A DNA stretch of 64,000 nucleotides from Candidatus Gastranaerophilales bacterium (lineage in GTDB: Bacteria; Cyanobacteriota; Vampirovibrionia; Gastranaerophilales; Gastranaerophilaceae). The notes beneath the pieces are model-generated. The model did not search any database and was not told the origin of the DNA. It was given only the letters and a program-made list of their open reading frames with translations. Location: assembly GCA_944324405.1 (NCBI GenBank), contig CALUWF010000006.1, forward strand, positions 1 through 64,000, read 5' to 3'. Each line of letters begins with the position of its first letter. The first letter of the stretch is position 1. Below are positions 33,745-42,492 of this stretch, in pieces. Position numbers and translations under genes: made by a program.

Positions 33745-33780
33745 AGCCCTTATGCTTTAATTTCATTAATCATAAGGGCT
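33745..33780 (-). terminator. Hairpin downstream of the TolC-like gene
   Basis: A 10-bp stem (AGCCCTTATG and CATAAGGGCT) with a 16-nt loop lies between the TolC-like gene (ends 33793) and the mdaB-like gene (starts 33731). The T-tract is weak. Confidence 0.6.
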
Positions 33781-33792
33781 ATAGCACAATAA

Positions 33793-35181
33793 CTATAAAT
33801 TAGGTTTGATGTCGTTTAGATTTTTCCCGCCGACGCTTTTATAAAGTCCGATTACCGAAATGAGCGTATTGGCTTTTGAATCAACTATATCCTTTTGTAC
33901 AAGCAGTTCCCTTTGATAGCTTTGAAGCATATATGGCTTTGTTCCTTTGCCGGATGAGTACAAATTTTGGGCAATTTCGTAATTTTTATCTTCAAGCTCC
34001 AAACGTTCAAGAGCGCTTTTAAGGTTCTCGGCATATATTTTTGCGTTTACAAGTGCGTCGTTTACTTCTTTATAAGATGTTAAAACTGTTTTTTTGTATA
34101 ATTCAAGTGCTTCTTCGTATTCGTATTTTTTGTATCTTAAGTAAGCGAGTTTGCGCCCGCCTGTAAAAATATCCAGAACAGGCGCCACGCCTACGGAAGA
34201 AAGGAGCGCATTATTATTGAACAAATTGCTGAGTCTGTATGCATTAAAACCAAATTGTCCGAAAATTATAAATCGAGGGAGAAAGTTTTTCTTTGCAACC
34301 TTTACATCAAGTCCCATTCGCTCAATATTTTTTTGCGCCATAAGATAATCGGGACGTGACTCAATAATGTCTGATGGAATTTGAGAAGGGAAATATACAA
34401 GCGGTATTTCTTTTTGTGATATGTCCTCAATTTGATTTATCTCGGGGTCTGCAAGTACAAACCTTAATTCTTCTTCAATTAATGTGCGCTCTTTTTTAAG
34501 AGTGTTTAAATCCTCATCAAACGTTTTTTGAAGCTTTTCTTGCTCTATAACTTCGGTTACGGGGCATTTACCCGCTTCGAATTTAATTTTAGTGAGTCTT
34601 AAAATTTCGTTTTGTGTTTTTAGCAGCTCTTCTTGGATTTTGATTAATTTATCACATTTTATCAGGTTATAGTAAGCTGCGGCAAAATTTGCTGTAACGG
34701 TTATGTATTTGGCTCTTTCTTCCTCTTTTACTATATCCAGCTGTTTTTGTATACTTTTTGTTTTTGTTCTGTTTAAGCCCCAGATGTCAAATTCATAACT
34801 TGCAGATATCGGAAAAAGCAGATTTGTTTGAGAAAAATTGGGGATTAGCATATTCGGGCCGAAGTATTGATCACTTGCCCTTAAAACACGCTCAACATTG
34901 CCGCTTAAGCCGATTTGCGGAAGTTCATTTGCAATGCTTTGTTTTACAATTTGCTCTCCTTCTTTTATTTTCAGTTCCGCTATCTTTAAGTCATGGTTGT
35001 TTTTAAAGACCTTAAGCATATATTCGCTCAAAAGCGGGTCGTTAAATTCATCCCACCATTGTATGTTCAAATACTGTATTTGATTTTCATGCGGGTCATT
35101 TTTCTGTTTTTTTGCCCAAGCGGCATTTGGTATAATTGCTGCAAAAACAAGCAGCAAAATAATTGTTGTCAGCTTCTTCAT
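33793..35181 (-). CDS. Outer-membrane efflux protein, TolC/NodT family
   Basis: From ATG 35181 the protein has 462 residues with a signal peptide (MKKLTTIILLLVFAAIIPNA...AWA). An upstream frame reaches 35253 but would overlap the divergent regulator. The pair of OEP domains is visible: LKIAELKIKEGEQIVKQS and LPQIGLSG in the first, ESRPDYLMAQKNIERMGLDVKVAKK and LPRFIIFGQFG in the second. It forms the trimeric outer-membrane exit duct of a tripartite pump. It is divergent from marR-emrA, sharing the operator palindrome at 35211-35238, which implies it serves EmrA. Confidence 0.93.
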   Translation of the reverse strand: MKKLTTIILLLVFAAIIPNAAWAKKQKNDPHENQIQYLNIQWWDEFNDPLLSEYMLKVFKNNHDLKIAELKIKEGEQIVKQSIANELPQIGLSGNVERVLRASDQYFGPNMLIPNFSQTNLLFPISASYEFDIWGLNRTKTKSIQKQLDIVKEEERAKYITVTANFAAAYYNLIKCDKLIKIQEELLKTQNEILRLTKIKFEAGKCPVTEVIEQEKLQKTFDEDLNTLKKERTLIEEELRFVLADPEINQIEDISQKEIPLVYFPSQIPSDIIESRPDYLMAQKNIERMGLDVKVAKKNFLPRFIIFGQFGFNAYRLSNLFNNNALLSSVGVAPVLDIFTGGRKLAYLRYKKYEYEEALELYKKTVLTSYKEVNDALVNAKIYAENLKSALERLELEDKNYEIAQNLYSSGKGTKPYMLQSYQRELLVQKDIVDSKANTLISVIGLYKSVGGKNLNDIKPNL

Positions 35182-35210
35182 ATTTTTTATCCGAGTTGTT
35201 GTCAAAAATT

Positions 35211-35238
35211 TTCTTGTGTTATAATCATAACACAAGAA
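35211..35238. promoter_or_regulatory. MarR-type operator palindrome in divergent promoter
   Basis: A perfect inverted repeat with 12-bp arms and a 4-nt centre; the core is TTGTGTTAT-AATC-ATAACACAA. It contains TATAAT (35220-35225), read toward marR, and lies between marR-emrA and the TolC-like gene. MarR repressors usually bind such palindromes over their own promoter. The same core recurs at 63292-63313. Confidence 0.85.
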
Positions 35239-35247
35239 ATATTTTAA

Positions 35248-35727
35248 ATGCAAACCATGAAAAATAACGATGAAATCTTGCCATATTTAAATAAGCGATT
35301 TGGTACTCTGCTGGTCGCAGCAGGCGTTTATACAAGAATATTTTCAAGAAGAAGTTTTCAAAATTCAAAACTTGAAATAACGCCTGAACAATTTGTCGTA
35401 ATAGAAATTTTAATGCAGCATGACGGACTTTATCAAAGACAGCTGTGCGAGCTTGCAATTAAAGACAGACCAAATATGACACGCATTATAAATATTCTTG
35501 AAAAAAGCGGTTATGTTGAGCGAAAGAGCGATAAAAACAAAAGAAAAGTATATAAAATATTCTTGACCCAAAAGGCTAAGGAAATGTTTTCAAAACTTTC
35601 TTTTACTGCAAATAACTACCGAAGTACAATAATAGAAGGTGTTAATGAAGATGAACTTAATGTATGTAAAAAAGTTCTTTCAAAAGTAGTAGATAATCTT
35701 TTAGATAAAGTTGATATTAGCATGTAA
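35248..35727 (+). CDS. MarR-family transcriptional regulator
   Basis: The 159-residue protein has the MarR winged helix: FVVIEILMQHDGLYQRQLCELAIKD, then RPNMTRIINILEKSGYVERKSDKNKRKVY with a typical wing. N- and C-terminal helices form the dimer. The ATG at 35248 or the second ATG at 35257 are both possible; neither has a strong ribosome site. It is followed 15 bp later by emrA. A palindrome overlapping its own promoter, and shared with the TolC-like and EmrB-type genes, suggests it represses the pump until a ligand binds. Confidence 0.92.
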   Translation: MQTMKNNDEILPYLNKRFGTLLVAAGVYTRIFSRRSFQNSKLEITPEQFVVIEILMQHDGLYQRQLCELAIKDRPNMTRIINILEKSGYVERKSDKNKRKVYKIFLTQKAKEMFSKLSFTANNYRSTIIEGVNEDELNVCKKVLSKVVDNLLDKVDISM

Positions 35728-35742
35728 ATTTTGGAGTATACT

Positions 35743-36840
35743 ATGTCAAGCGAAAATAAACAGCAAACCGATACGCAAAAACAACAAACAAAATCAAAGA
35801 GTGAGACAAGAGAGCAAAAAAAACTTCATAAAGTAAAAAAAAGAATTGTTGTGCCGTCAATAATTTTTACAATACTTGCTCTTGGCGGGATTTATGCTCT
35901 CTTGCACGCCCATTATTATCAAACAACCGATGATGCTTTTGTTGAAGGGCATATAGTGTCTGTTGCACCAAGGGTATCGGGCCCGGTTATAAAATTGCTT
36001 ATAAAAGATAACCAGGAAGTCAAAAAAGGTGATTTGCTTCTTGAAATTGATCCTAATGATTATATTGTCGCGCTTGAGCAAAAAGAAGCTAGGCTTGCAG
36101 AAGCCCGTGCTCAGTTGAGTGCTTCACATAAAAATATAAAAGAAAATATAAGCATTTCAGGCAAAGCCGAAAAAGATATTTCCGGAGTCAAAACAAGGCT
36201 GGATAATGCAAAAACTATATATGACAGAGATTTAAAACTCAGTAAAGAAGGTATTGTTTCAAAAGAAGAACTTGATAATTCAAGAACTGCATATAATACA
36301 CTAAAAGCAAATTACCTTGCAGAGCAAGATAAAAAACGCGCTGCGGATATGGCCGTAGAATCTTCAATAGCTAAGCGTGCCGAAATGGAGGCCCAGATTA
36401 AAAGACTGGAGAGCGAAATTGATGAAGCAAAATTAAATCTTTCTTATACAAAAATTTATGCGCCGCAGGATGGAAAAATATCCGCAAGAACGGTTGAAGA
36501 AGGGAATTATGTACAAATTGCCCAGCCGTTAATGCAAATAGTATCTGATGAAGTCTGGATTGTGGCAAATTACAAGGAAACCCAACTTGAACAGGTAAAA
36601 GCGGGCCAAGAGGTTATTATAAAAGTTGATACATATCCCAAAAAACGTTTTAAGGGCCGCGTGGACAGCCTTCAGAAGGCAACGGGTGCAAAATCAAGCC
36701 TTTTCCCTCCGGAAAATGCTGTCGGAAGCTATGTAAAAATAGTTCAGAGAATTCCGGTTAAAATAACTTTTGAAGAGGATATTTCGAACTATAATATAGC
36801 GCCGGGCATGTCGGTTGTACCAAAGATAAAAATCAGATAA
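35743..36840 (+). CDS. emrA: EmrA-type membrane fusion protein
   Basis: A 365-residue periplasmic adaptor starting at ATG 35743 (TTGGAG before it). After a cytosolic tail rich in Gln and Lys comes one membrane helix (VPSIIFTILALGGIYALL), then the lipoyl halves (TTDDAFVEGHIVSVAPRVSG...GDLLLEID and YTKIYAPQDGKISARTVEEG) flanking a coiled coil. This is the HlyD/EmrA layout that links an inner-membrane transporter to TolC. No EmrB gene follows here; the likely partner starts at 63327 behind the same operator. Confidence 0.93.
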   Translation: MSSENKQQTDTQKQQTKSKSETREQKKLHKVKKRIVVPSIIFTILALGGIYALLHAHYYQTTDDAFVEGHIVSVAPRVSGPVIKLLIKDNQEVKKGDLLLEIDPNDYIVALEQKEARLAEARAQLSASHKNIKENISISGKAEKDISGVKTRLDNAKTIYDRDLKLSKEGIVSKEELDNSRTAYNTLKANYLAEQDKKRAADMAVESSIAKRAEMEAQIKRLESEIDEAKLNLSYTKIYAPQDGKISARTVEEGNYVQIAQPLMQIVSDEVWIVANYKETQLEQVKAGQEVIIKVDTYPKKRFKGRVDSLQKATGAKSSLFPPENAVGSYVKIVQRIPVKITFEEDISNYNIAPGMSVVPKIKIR

Positions 36841-36848
36841 ACAGTAAT

Positions 36849-36877
36849 AAAAAATCCCGCACCATGCGGGATTTTTT
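36849..36877. terminator. Bidirectional terminator after emrA
   Basis: A stem (AAAAATCCCGC and GCGGGATTTTT, loop ACCAT) lies between emrA and the convergent WG-repeat gene, with a T-tract on each strand. Confidence 0.92.
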
Positions 36878-37796
36878 ATTTAAGCTGTTTTATAACGTCT
36901 TCTCTGATTTCAGATAACGGGCCGTTGTATGGGTGGCGCAAATTTTCATAATATTTTTTTGCATATGTAAACGGAAATTTAGGTATCCAGCCAAGCTTGA
37001 AAAGAATATTTACGGTTTCGGCACCTTGCGAAAACATAAGCTCGTCAATTGTCTGTTCGTATGCCGGAGAGATTGATGTAATAAGCTTAAGCAGGTAATC
37101 CGCCGCAGTTAGTGCGCCGTATCCCGAAATTATTCCGGTGTCCGTTATAACTTTTGTTATCTTAAGTTCGTTTCCGTCAACATTTATATTTTTGCTTTCC
37201 TGCGGAATTGTTATCTCTCCCTCTTTTGCGCGTGCCACTTCATACCATTCTCCCTGATATTTTATCCTGAGCGTGTTTGGTGTTGGCATATATATATCAT
37301 CATATTCGTTATCGAGGATTAAATTGCCTTGTTTATCAATAATTCCGTATTTATAATTTCGGTATGTCAAAAACATTTCACCAAAGAGCGGATCAATTTT
37401 TGAATACTGGGGAGCAATTATAACTTCACCTTTTTCATTATATAAACCAAAATTTCTGTCGTTGCCAAGTTTTGCATAAGTGCCGAAGTATCTGTCGACA
37501 TGCCGGTATTTCGGCTCTACCAGATAGTTACCGTATGTGTCCATGATGCCGAATTTTGTGCCCTTTTGGATAATCCATGAACTTTCGCCAAGGCGTATCA
37601 TTTTTTTGTAATTAGGCTCTACAATTACATTTCCCGATTTATCTTTTAGCCCGAATTTGTTATCCTGACTAAATACCTCAACATCATTTAAAGTCAGCTC
37701 ACCCTGAAGCGGTGCAGAGGTTTGTACTGCAATTGTTTTTGGTGAATTTCCGTATATTAAAAGTGTAAACAATAATAAAAAAAATATCCTTTTCAT
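36876..37796 (-). CDS. Secreted WG-repeat protein
   Basis: The 306-residue protein has a short signal peptide (MKRIFFLLLFTLLIYGNSP). Residues 45-190 hold about four WG-type repeats (KFGLKDKSGNVIVEPNYKK, KFGIMDTYGNYLVEPKYR, NFGLYNEKGEVIIAPQYSKI, KYGIIDKQGNLILDNEYDDI). These form a beta-propeller-like fold in exported proteins of unknown function. The C-terminal 100 residues are helical and unrecognised. It lies convergent to emrA with a shared terminator. Confidence 0.9.
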   Translation of the reverse strand: MKRIFFLLLFTLLIYGNSPKTIAVQTSAPLQGELTLNDVEVFSQDNKFGLKDKSGNVIVEPNYKKMIRLGESSWIIQKGTKFGIMDTYGNYLVEPKYRHVDRYFGTYAKLGNDRNFGLYNEKGEVIIAPQYSKIDPLFGEMFLTYRNYKYGIIDKQGNLILDNEYDDIYMPTPNTLRIKYQGEWYEVARAKEGEITIPQESKNINVDGNELKITKVITDTGIISGYGALTAADYLLKLITSISPAYEQTIDELMFSQGAETVNILFKLGWIPKFPFTYAKKYYENLRHPYNGPLSEIREDVIKQLK

Positions 37797-37854
37797 AATT
37801 TAATGATACCATAAAATTATTCATGCTATAATTTTATTGAATTGGAATTGATTT

Positions 37855-40653
37855 ATGCAAAAAATTAAAAATATACCAAGGGGATTTATTTATGCGGTTT
37901 TGAGTTTAGTTGCGGCAGTTATTGTGCTATGCGCGATTTGGCTTGCGCTTATTCCTTCTCTTGTTTCAAACGACAGTGTAATTTCTTTTGTGCAAAAAAC
38001 TTCACAACAGGCGCTTAATGCCCATGTTGAAATTTTAAATCCCGAGCTTAAAACTTCTCTTACGCCCAGAATACGTTTTAAACTTGACAGGTTATGTGTG
38101 CGAAAAGACAAAAAAATATTGCTTGATTTGAATAAAATCGACGCTGACATTTCTTTTTCAAGAATTTTTTCAAAAAGAATAGTTGTAAATAAACTGGGTG
38201 CGGATTTAATTTTTATTGACGTTAATAAACTGATTGCCCTTCTTCCGCAAAAGCAGCAGGAGGAAGTAAAGAAACATTCGGATTGGCGCCCCGATTTGTT
38301 TAATTCTCTTTTATACATTAAAAAATGCATTGTGTACTATGCATTTACGCCTCAGACAAGCATTATTTTTGACGGCAAAAATTTGGAAATAACAGCGCAA
38401 CGTAATCCGAAATACGTTCATTTTAATGTAAATCTTGATATTATAAAAAACGACAAAAAACTCAGCTTTGAAATTAACGACAATAACAGGGTATATACAA
38501 AAAATCGCAAATTTATAGTTGATAACTGTGTACTTGATATTAATAAATCAAAAGTCTTTCTTAATGCTCAACTTGCAGAGAAAAGCTTTGCAGCAAGTGC
38601 AAATTCAAAAAATTTCAATGCGTCATATCTTGTTGAGCTTCTGAGAACAAATTTTATAGTTCCGACGGGCGAGCAAATGCTTTCCTATTTTAAGGATATT
38701 TCAGGCACTTTTGATTTTAATATAGAGATGTCAAACAATGGTCTTGAAGGTTTTGTCAATCTTAATAAAGGCAAGCTGACTCTTATTCCTCTTGCAGATT
38801 TAAAATTGACAATCAATTCGGGCTATGTGGATATTAAGCCTGATATAATAACGCTTTCTGATATCAAAGGCTTTTATTGTAACGACAAGAAAAATACTGT
38901 TGAAATAAAAGGAACAATTAAGGATTACTATAAATCTTTTGATACCGATATTATTGTTAAAGCTTTGGCAGGTAAAGAATTTTCAAGCAATCACCTTTCA
39001 AAAATTGTCGGTTACCCGCTTGAGATAAAAGGCAGCGCAAACAGCTTGATTTATTATAATTCTAAATATACCGATATGAATGTATGGTGCGCCTTTTTAC
39101 TCAAAAAAGGAAACGATTTTCTTGTAGACGGCGCTTCTTTAACTCCGGTTAATTATGATAGGGTTGCGACTGTTGATGTGGATTTAAAGCCGGATGTCAT
39201 AGATATTAAAGAAATTAACTACTACATAGCATCTACAATCGACAGAAACAGCAGGGGAAAAATTAAGCCTTTGCTTACAATTTGGGGTAAATTAGACGGC
39301 AAGACCTGTGCGCTAAAGAATATAGGCTTTAAAATTCCAAGGCCTCTCCCGAGTGAATTTTTAAATGTTTTAATCGGACAAAAGGTATTTAGAAAAGGCC
39401 AGATTGCAGGTCAGCTTGAATTTATTGCAGATGCCAAGGTTCCATATATCAAGGCAGATATGAGCATGGATAAAGTTGCCATTCCGGCACAGCGTTTATT
39501 TATAAGAAGCGCTAAATTTAGTGCATCCGGAAAGGATATAACACTTAAAACCGAGGGTAAATACAAACGTACCGACTATAATCTAACGGGTACAATGCTA
39601 AATGAAATTAAGCTCCCGGCAGTTATCAAGGATGTTAATTTGACTATCGATAACATTGATTTAGAGCGGATTATTGCTTCTTTAAATGTGCAGAATACGA
39701 CAAACGCTGCTGATACTCAAAGTGTTGAAAAATTAGTCGTGGCTGATGAAAAACATCTTGATGAAAATAAAGATATAGACGAAGCTCCTGTTTTTGATAC
39801 AGGGCTTTTGGTTGTTGAAAATTGTGTATTTAATCTGATTAAAGGAAAATACAAGGACATTAATTTCGGCAATTTAAAAGCTACTTTGACGCTTGATAAA
39901 GACGGTATTTTAAATATTCACTCAAACAGGTTTGACATAGCAGAAGGTATTTCATCCTGTAAAATTAACTGTGATTTAAAAAACCATAAATACAAGCTGC
40001 TGCTCGGTGTTAAGGATATCAACTCTGACATCATGGCAACCTCTGTACTTGGGCTAAAGCGTGAAATTTCAGGCAAAGCGAGCGGAATTATTGATTTTAA
40101 TACCGATGATTCGCTTGCACTAAACGGCATTATTAAATTTGCCGTAAAAAACGGTACAATAGGCAAAATCGGCCTTATTGAATACGTACTCAAATTTGCC
40201 GCTCTGTTTAGAAATCCTCTTGCAATGATTAGCCCTTCAACAATTATGGATATTGTTAATATCCCGGAAGGTAATTTTGACATAATTAACGGCGATTTAG
40301 AACTTAAAAATAATGTAATAGAAAAAATTGTTATAAAATCGCGTTCGCCCCAATTAAGCTCACTTATAGTCGGCAGATTTGATCTTATTACGCGCGATGC
40401 AACTCTTAGGATTTATACTAAATTTTCAAGCTCACATAAAGGCATTGGCGGATTTTTAAGGAATTTGTCCTTAAATTCTCTTGCAAACAAGGTTCCATTA
40501 AGCTCAAGAAATGACAGCAGCTACTATGCAGCAGAGTTGAGCTTCTTACCTCCAATAGACGCTGATGAGAAAGACTGCCAAGTTTTCCTGACAAAAGTCG
40601 ACGGTGATGTTGAGCATAATAACTTCATCTCTTCGCTTAAAAAAATTAAATAA
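37855..40653 (+). CDS. AsmA-like envelope protein
   Basis: A 932-residue protein with one N-terminal membrane helix (FIYAVLSLVAAVIVLCAIWLA) and a long beta-rich periplasmic part. Near the C-terminus (about 740-900) it shows the AsmA-type block: GKASGIIDFNTDDSLALNGI, FAVKNGTIGKIGLIEYVLKF and IVIKSRSPQLSSLIVGRFDL. AsmA-like proteins are thought to form hydrophobic grooves that move lipid between membranes, which implies an outer membrane. The start is 58 bp from the divergent WG-repeat gene. Confidence 0.85.
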   Translation: MQKIKNIPRGFIYAVLSLVAAVIVLCAIWLALIPSLVSNDSVISFVQKTSQQALNAHVEILNPELKTSLTPRIRFKLDRLCVRKDKKILLDLNKIDADISFSRIFSKRIVVNKLGADLIFIDVNKLIALLPQKQQEEVKKHSDWRPDLFNSLLYIKKCIVYYAFTPQTSIIFDGKNLEITAQRNPKYVHFNVNLDIIKNDKKLSFEINDNNRVYTKNRKFIVDNCVLDINKSKVFLNAQLAEKSFAASANSKNFNASYLVELLRTNFIVPTGEQMLSYFKDISGTFDFNIEMSNNGLEGFVNLNKGKLTLIPLADLKLTINSGYVDIKPDIITLSDIKGFYCNDKKNTVEIKGTIKDYYKSFDTDIIVKALAGKEFSSNHLSKIVGYPLEIKGSANSLIYYNSKYTDMNVWCAFLLKKGNDFLVDGASLTPVNYDRVATVDVDLKPDVIDIKEINYYIASTIDRNSRGKIKPLLTIWGKLDGKTCALKNIGFKIPRPLPSEFLNVLIGQKVFRKGQIAGQLEFIADAKVPYIKADMSMDKVAIPAQRLFIRSAKFSASGKDITLKTEGKYKRTDYNLTGTMLNEIKLPAVIKDVNLTIDNIDLERIIASLNVQNTTNAADTQSVEKLVVADEKHLDENKDIDEAPVFDTGLLVVENCVFNLIKGKYKDINFGNLKATLTLDKDGILNIHSNRFDIAEGISSCKINCDLKNHKYKLLLGVKDINSDIMATSVLGLKREISGKASGIIDFNTDDSLALNGIIKFAVKNGTIGKIGLIEYVLKFAALFRNPLAMISPSTIMDIVNIPEGNFDIINGDLELKNNVIEKIVIKSRSPQLSSLIVGRFDLITRDATLRIYTKFSSSHKGIGGFLRNLSLNSLANKVPLSSRNDSSYYAAELSFLPPIDADEKDCQVFLTKVDGDVEHNNFISSLKKIK

Positions 40654-40741
40654 TTTTGTTAAATTTTAGCAATAAAAGTATGTTTTATCTAAATTTTTTG
40701 TCTTTTGTTCCGATAACAAATATGTAATTAAGGGGTAAAAG

Positions 40742-41107
40742 ATGTCAATACAGTTTAAAATTCTCGATTTATTTAAAACATTTCTAAAAGAAAAGAATGA
40801 AGAATCAAATACTCAGACTTATGATGTAAATTCACCGACAAGTATTTATAAATACCGCGATGAGTTTGAAGAATTTGTTTCCGTTGAGCTGGAGGACGAT
40901 TTTTCCGAACAAATTCAAGCGGGCTTCAGCCTTGATAATCTGCAAGAAGATATGTCTGATAAAAGTCGCAAATCAGATTTTGAAAATAATGACAGACCAC
41001 TGGAAGCTATTTCAAAAGGCGATGCAGGTAATTTAGATGAAGATGATAAAAATTTTCAAGCATTTGACTTAAATCAAGAAATAGAGCCTTTGGATAAAGA
41101 ATATTAA
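40742..41107 (+). CDS. Hypothetical acidic protein, 121 aa
   Basis: A small, strongly acidic protein (MSIQFKILDLFKTFLKEKNEE...). It is probably disordered after residue 30, with many Asp, Glu, Ser and Asn residues, and has no signal peptide. AAGGGG precedes the ATG. It lies 88 bp after the AsmA-like gene and overlaps the end of the convergent ogt gene by 4 bp. No function can be assigned. Confidence 0.7.
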   Translation: MSIQFKILDLFKTFLKEKNEESNTQTYDVNSPTSIYKYRDEFEEFVSVELEDDFSEQIQAGFSLDNLQEDMSDKSRKSDFENNDRPLEAISKGDAGNLDEDDKNFQAFDLNQEIEPLDKEY

Positions 41108-41667
41108 TCTGATATTAATTGCCCTTTTGTATTTGGCAGGTGAAATTTTGTAATATCCACACCTTCCAATGTTAGCAGCTTTATTTTTGTTTGCAGCCCG
41201 CCTGCATATCCGACAAGGCTTCTATCTGCGCCTACAACTCTGTGGCATGGGATTATAATTGAAATCGGATTACGGCCGACTGCGGCTCCGACAGCGCGAG
41301 CGGAAATTTTATCCCTGCCGCTTAATTTTGCCGCTTCATTTGCTAAATATCCGTAGCTAACGGTTTTCCCGTAAGGTATTTTTTGAAGCAGGTCAAGTAT
41401 GAGCTTTCTAAAGTCGCTGCCACAATAGTAAAGCGGCAAATTTTCAAACGTCTGTCTTTTGCCTTTGAAATATTCATCAAGCAAACGTTTTGTGTTGTTA
41501 AAAATTTCCAAATTATTATCTTCAATAGTATTTAAATAATTGCCTTCCATGTAATGTTTTTGACCATAGAACCATGTGCCGACAAGGTTTTTACCGTCCG
41601 ATAGAAGGGTGTATGTGCCAAATGGAGAGTTGTACGTGCTTGTATAATAAATTTTATTTTCCATCAT
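41104..41667 (-). CDS. ogt: Methylated-DNA--protein-cysteine methyltransferase
   Basis: A 187-residue DNA repair protein that takes methyl groups from O6-methylguanine onto its own cysteine. The signature IPCHRVVG contains the acceptor Cys, preceded by the helix-turn-helix region (PYGKTVSYGYLANEAAKL and AVGAAVGRNPIS). I start at the MM pair (41667); a longer frame runs back into the glycosylase gene without a site. It overlaps alkA by 14 bp, so the two alkylation-repair genes are coupled. Confidence 0.94.
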   Translation of the reverse strand: MMENKIYYTSTYNSPFGTYTLLSDGKNLVGTWFYGQKHYMEGNYLNTIEDNNLEIFNNTKRLLDEYFKGKRQTFENLPLYYCGSDFRKLILDLLQKIPYGKTVSYGYLANEAAKLSGRDKISARAVGAAVGRNPISIIIPCHRVVGADRSLVGYAGGLQTKIKLLTLEGVDITKFHLPNTKGQLISD

Positions 41668-42307
41668 TTTTTCTCTTTTTTGGCGCGGGGTCGGTAATAT
41701 CTTCCAATGCTCCGCCTGCAACTGCCCAGAAATAAAGACTTGCAACGGAGCAATACGGACTTAGGCGTTTTTCGTATTTTTTGAAAAGTTCTTTTGTAAT
41801 TTCTCTGTGTCTATAGACCATTCTCATTCCGCGGCGGATTGCTAAATCGTCATAGCTTAGAATATTTTTTCTTTGCAGACAGAAAAGCAGAAGCATTTGT
41901 GCCGTCCAAACTCCAATGCCTTTTAATTTTATAAGCTCTGCTATAGCTTGTTCATCATCCATTTTTTCAATTGCTTTAATATTAAACTCGCCGCTTTTAA
42001 CCTTGCCTGCAAATTCTTTTATATATAAAATTTTTCTCTGTGATATCCCAAGGGCATTAAGTTCTTTATCGCTGCTTTTTAATATGGTGTTTTCATCAAT
42101 CACGCCAAGTGTATCAATAAGCCTTTGCCATATTGTGGCAAGAGCTTTTGATGAAATTTGCTGTGCTACTATGTGATGAACTACAGCGGAAAATAAATCG
42201 CCGTCAACCTCGCGCTCTATTGGCCCAAGTCTTTCTATAATTTTGGCAAGTTTTTTATCCTTGCTTTTCAGATGTTCCAGCTCTGCTTTTGAATATTTAA
42301 AATACAT
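41654..42307 (-). CDS. DNA-3-methyladenine glycosylase (AlkA-like)
   Basis: A 217-residue HhH-GPD glycosylase that removes alkylated purines. The helix-hairpin-helix ELIKLKGIGVWTAQMLLLF and the following YDDLAIRRGM, with the catalytic Asp, are both present. FSAVVHHIVAQQISSKALATIW matches the N-terminal part of the HhH-GPD domain. It lacks the beta-domain of E. coli AlkA and matches the shorter bacterial form. It forms a coupled pair with ogt for alkylation repair. Confidence 0.93.
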   Translation of the reverse strand: MYFKYSKAELEHLKSKDKKLAKIIERLGPIEREVDGDLFSAVVHHIVAQQISSKALATIWQRLIDTLGVIDENTILKSSDKELNALGISQRKILYIKEFAGKVKSGEFNIKAIEKMDDEQAIAELIKLKGIGVWTAQMLLLFCLQRKNILSYDDLAIRRGMRMVYRHREITKELFKKYEKRLSPYCSVASLYFWAVAGGALEDITDPAPKKRKNDGK

Positions 42308-42327
42308 ATTTTTACACGTTTTAAATT

Positions 42328-42415
42328 CGGAGAGTGAGGGATTCGAACCCTCGGCAGGTAATTAGCCTGCACGGACTTTCGAGATCCGCACCATAAACCG
42401 CTCGGACAACTCTCC
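42328..42415 (-). tRNA. tRNA-Ser (anticodon CGA)
   Basis: An 88-nt class II tRNA on the minus strand. Acceptor GGAGAGT pairs with ACTCTCC, with discriminator G. The anticodon stem CGGAT/GTCCG holds CTCGAAA with anticodon CGA (codon UCG). A long variable arm (GCAGGCTAATTACCTGC) and GGTTCGAATCC T arm follow. CCA is not encoded. Confidence 0.95.
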
Positions 42416-42492
42416 GCCTTTGATAATATCAAAAATATTGTAAATTTGCAATTTAATTTGCATGCCTGTTTGTTGCGTGCTAGTATTATGAT

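Noticed and set aside
35181-35253. Longer TolC-like start at 35253
   Set aside because: It would overlap the divergent marR start and put a non-signal lead before a clear signal peptide; ATG 35181 is preferred.
41667-41745. Longer ogt start at 41745
   Set aside because: The added residues lie inside the glycosylase gene and do not resemble the family; the MM start is preferred.
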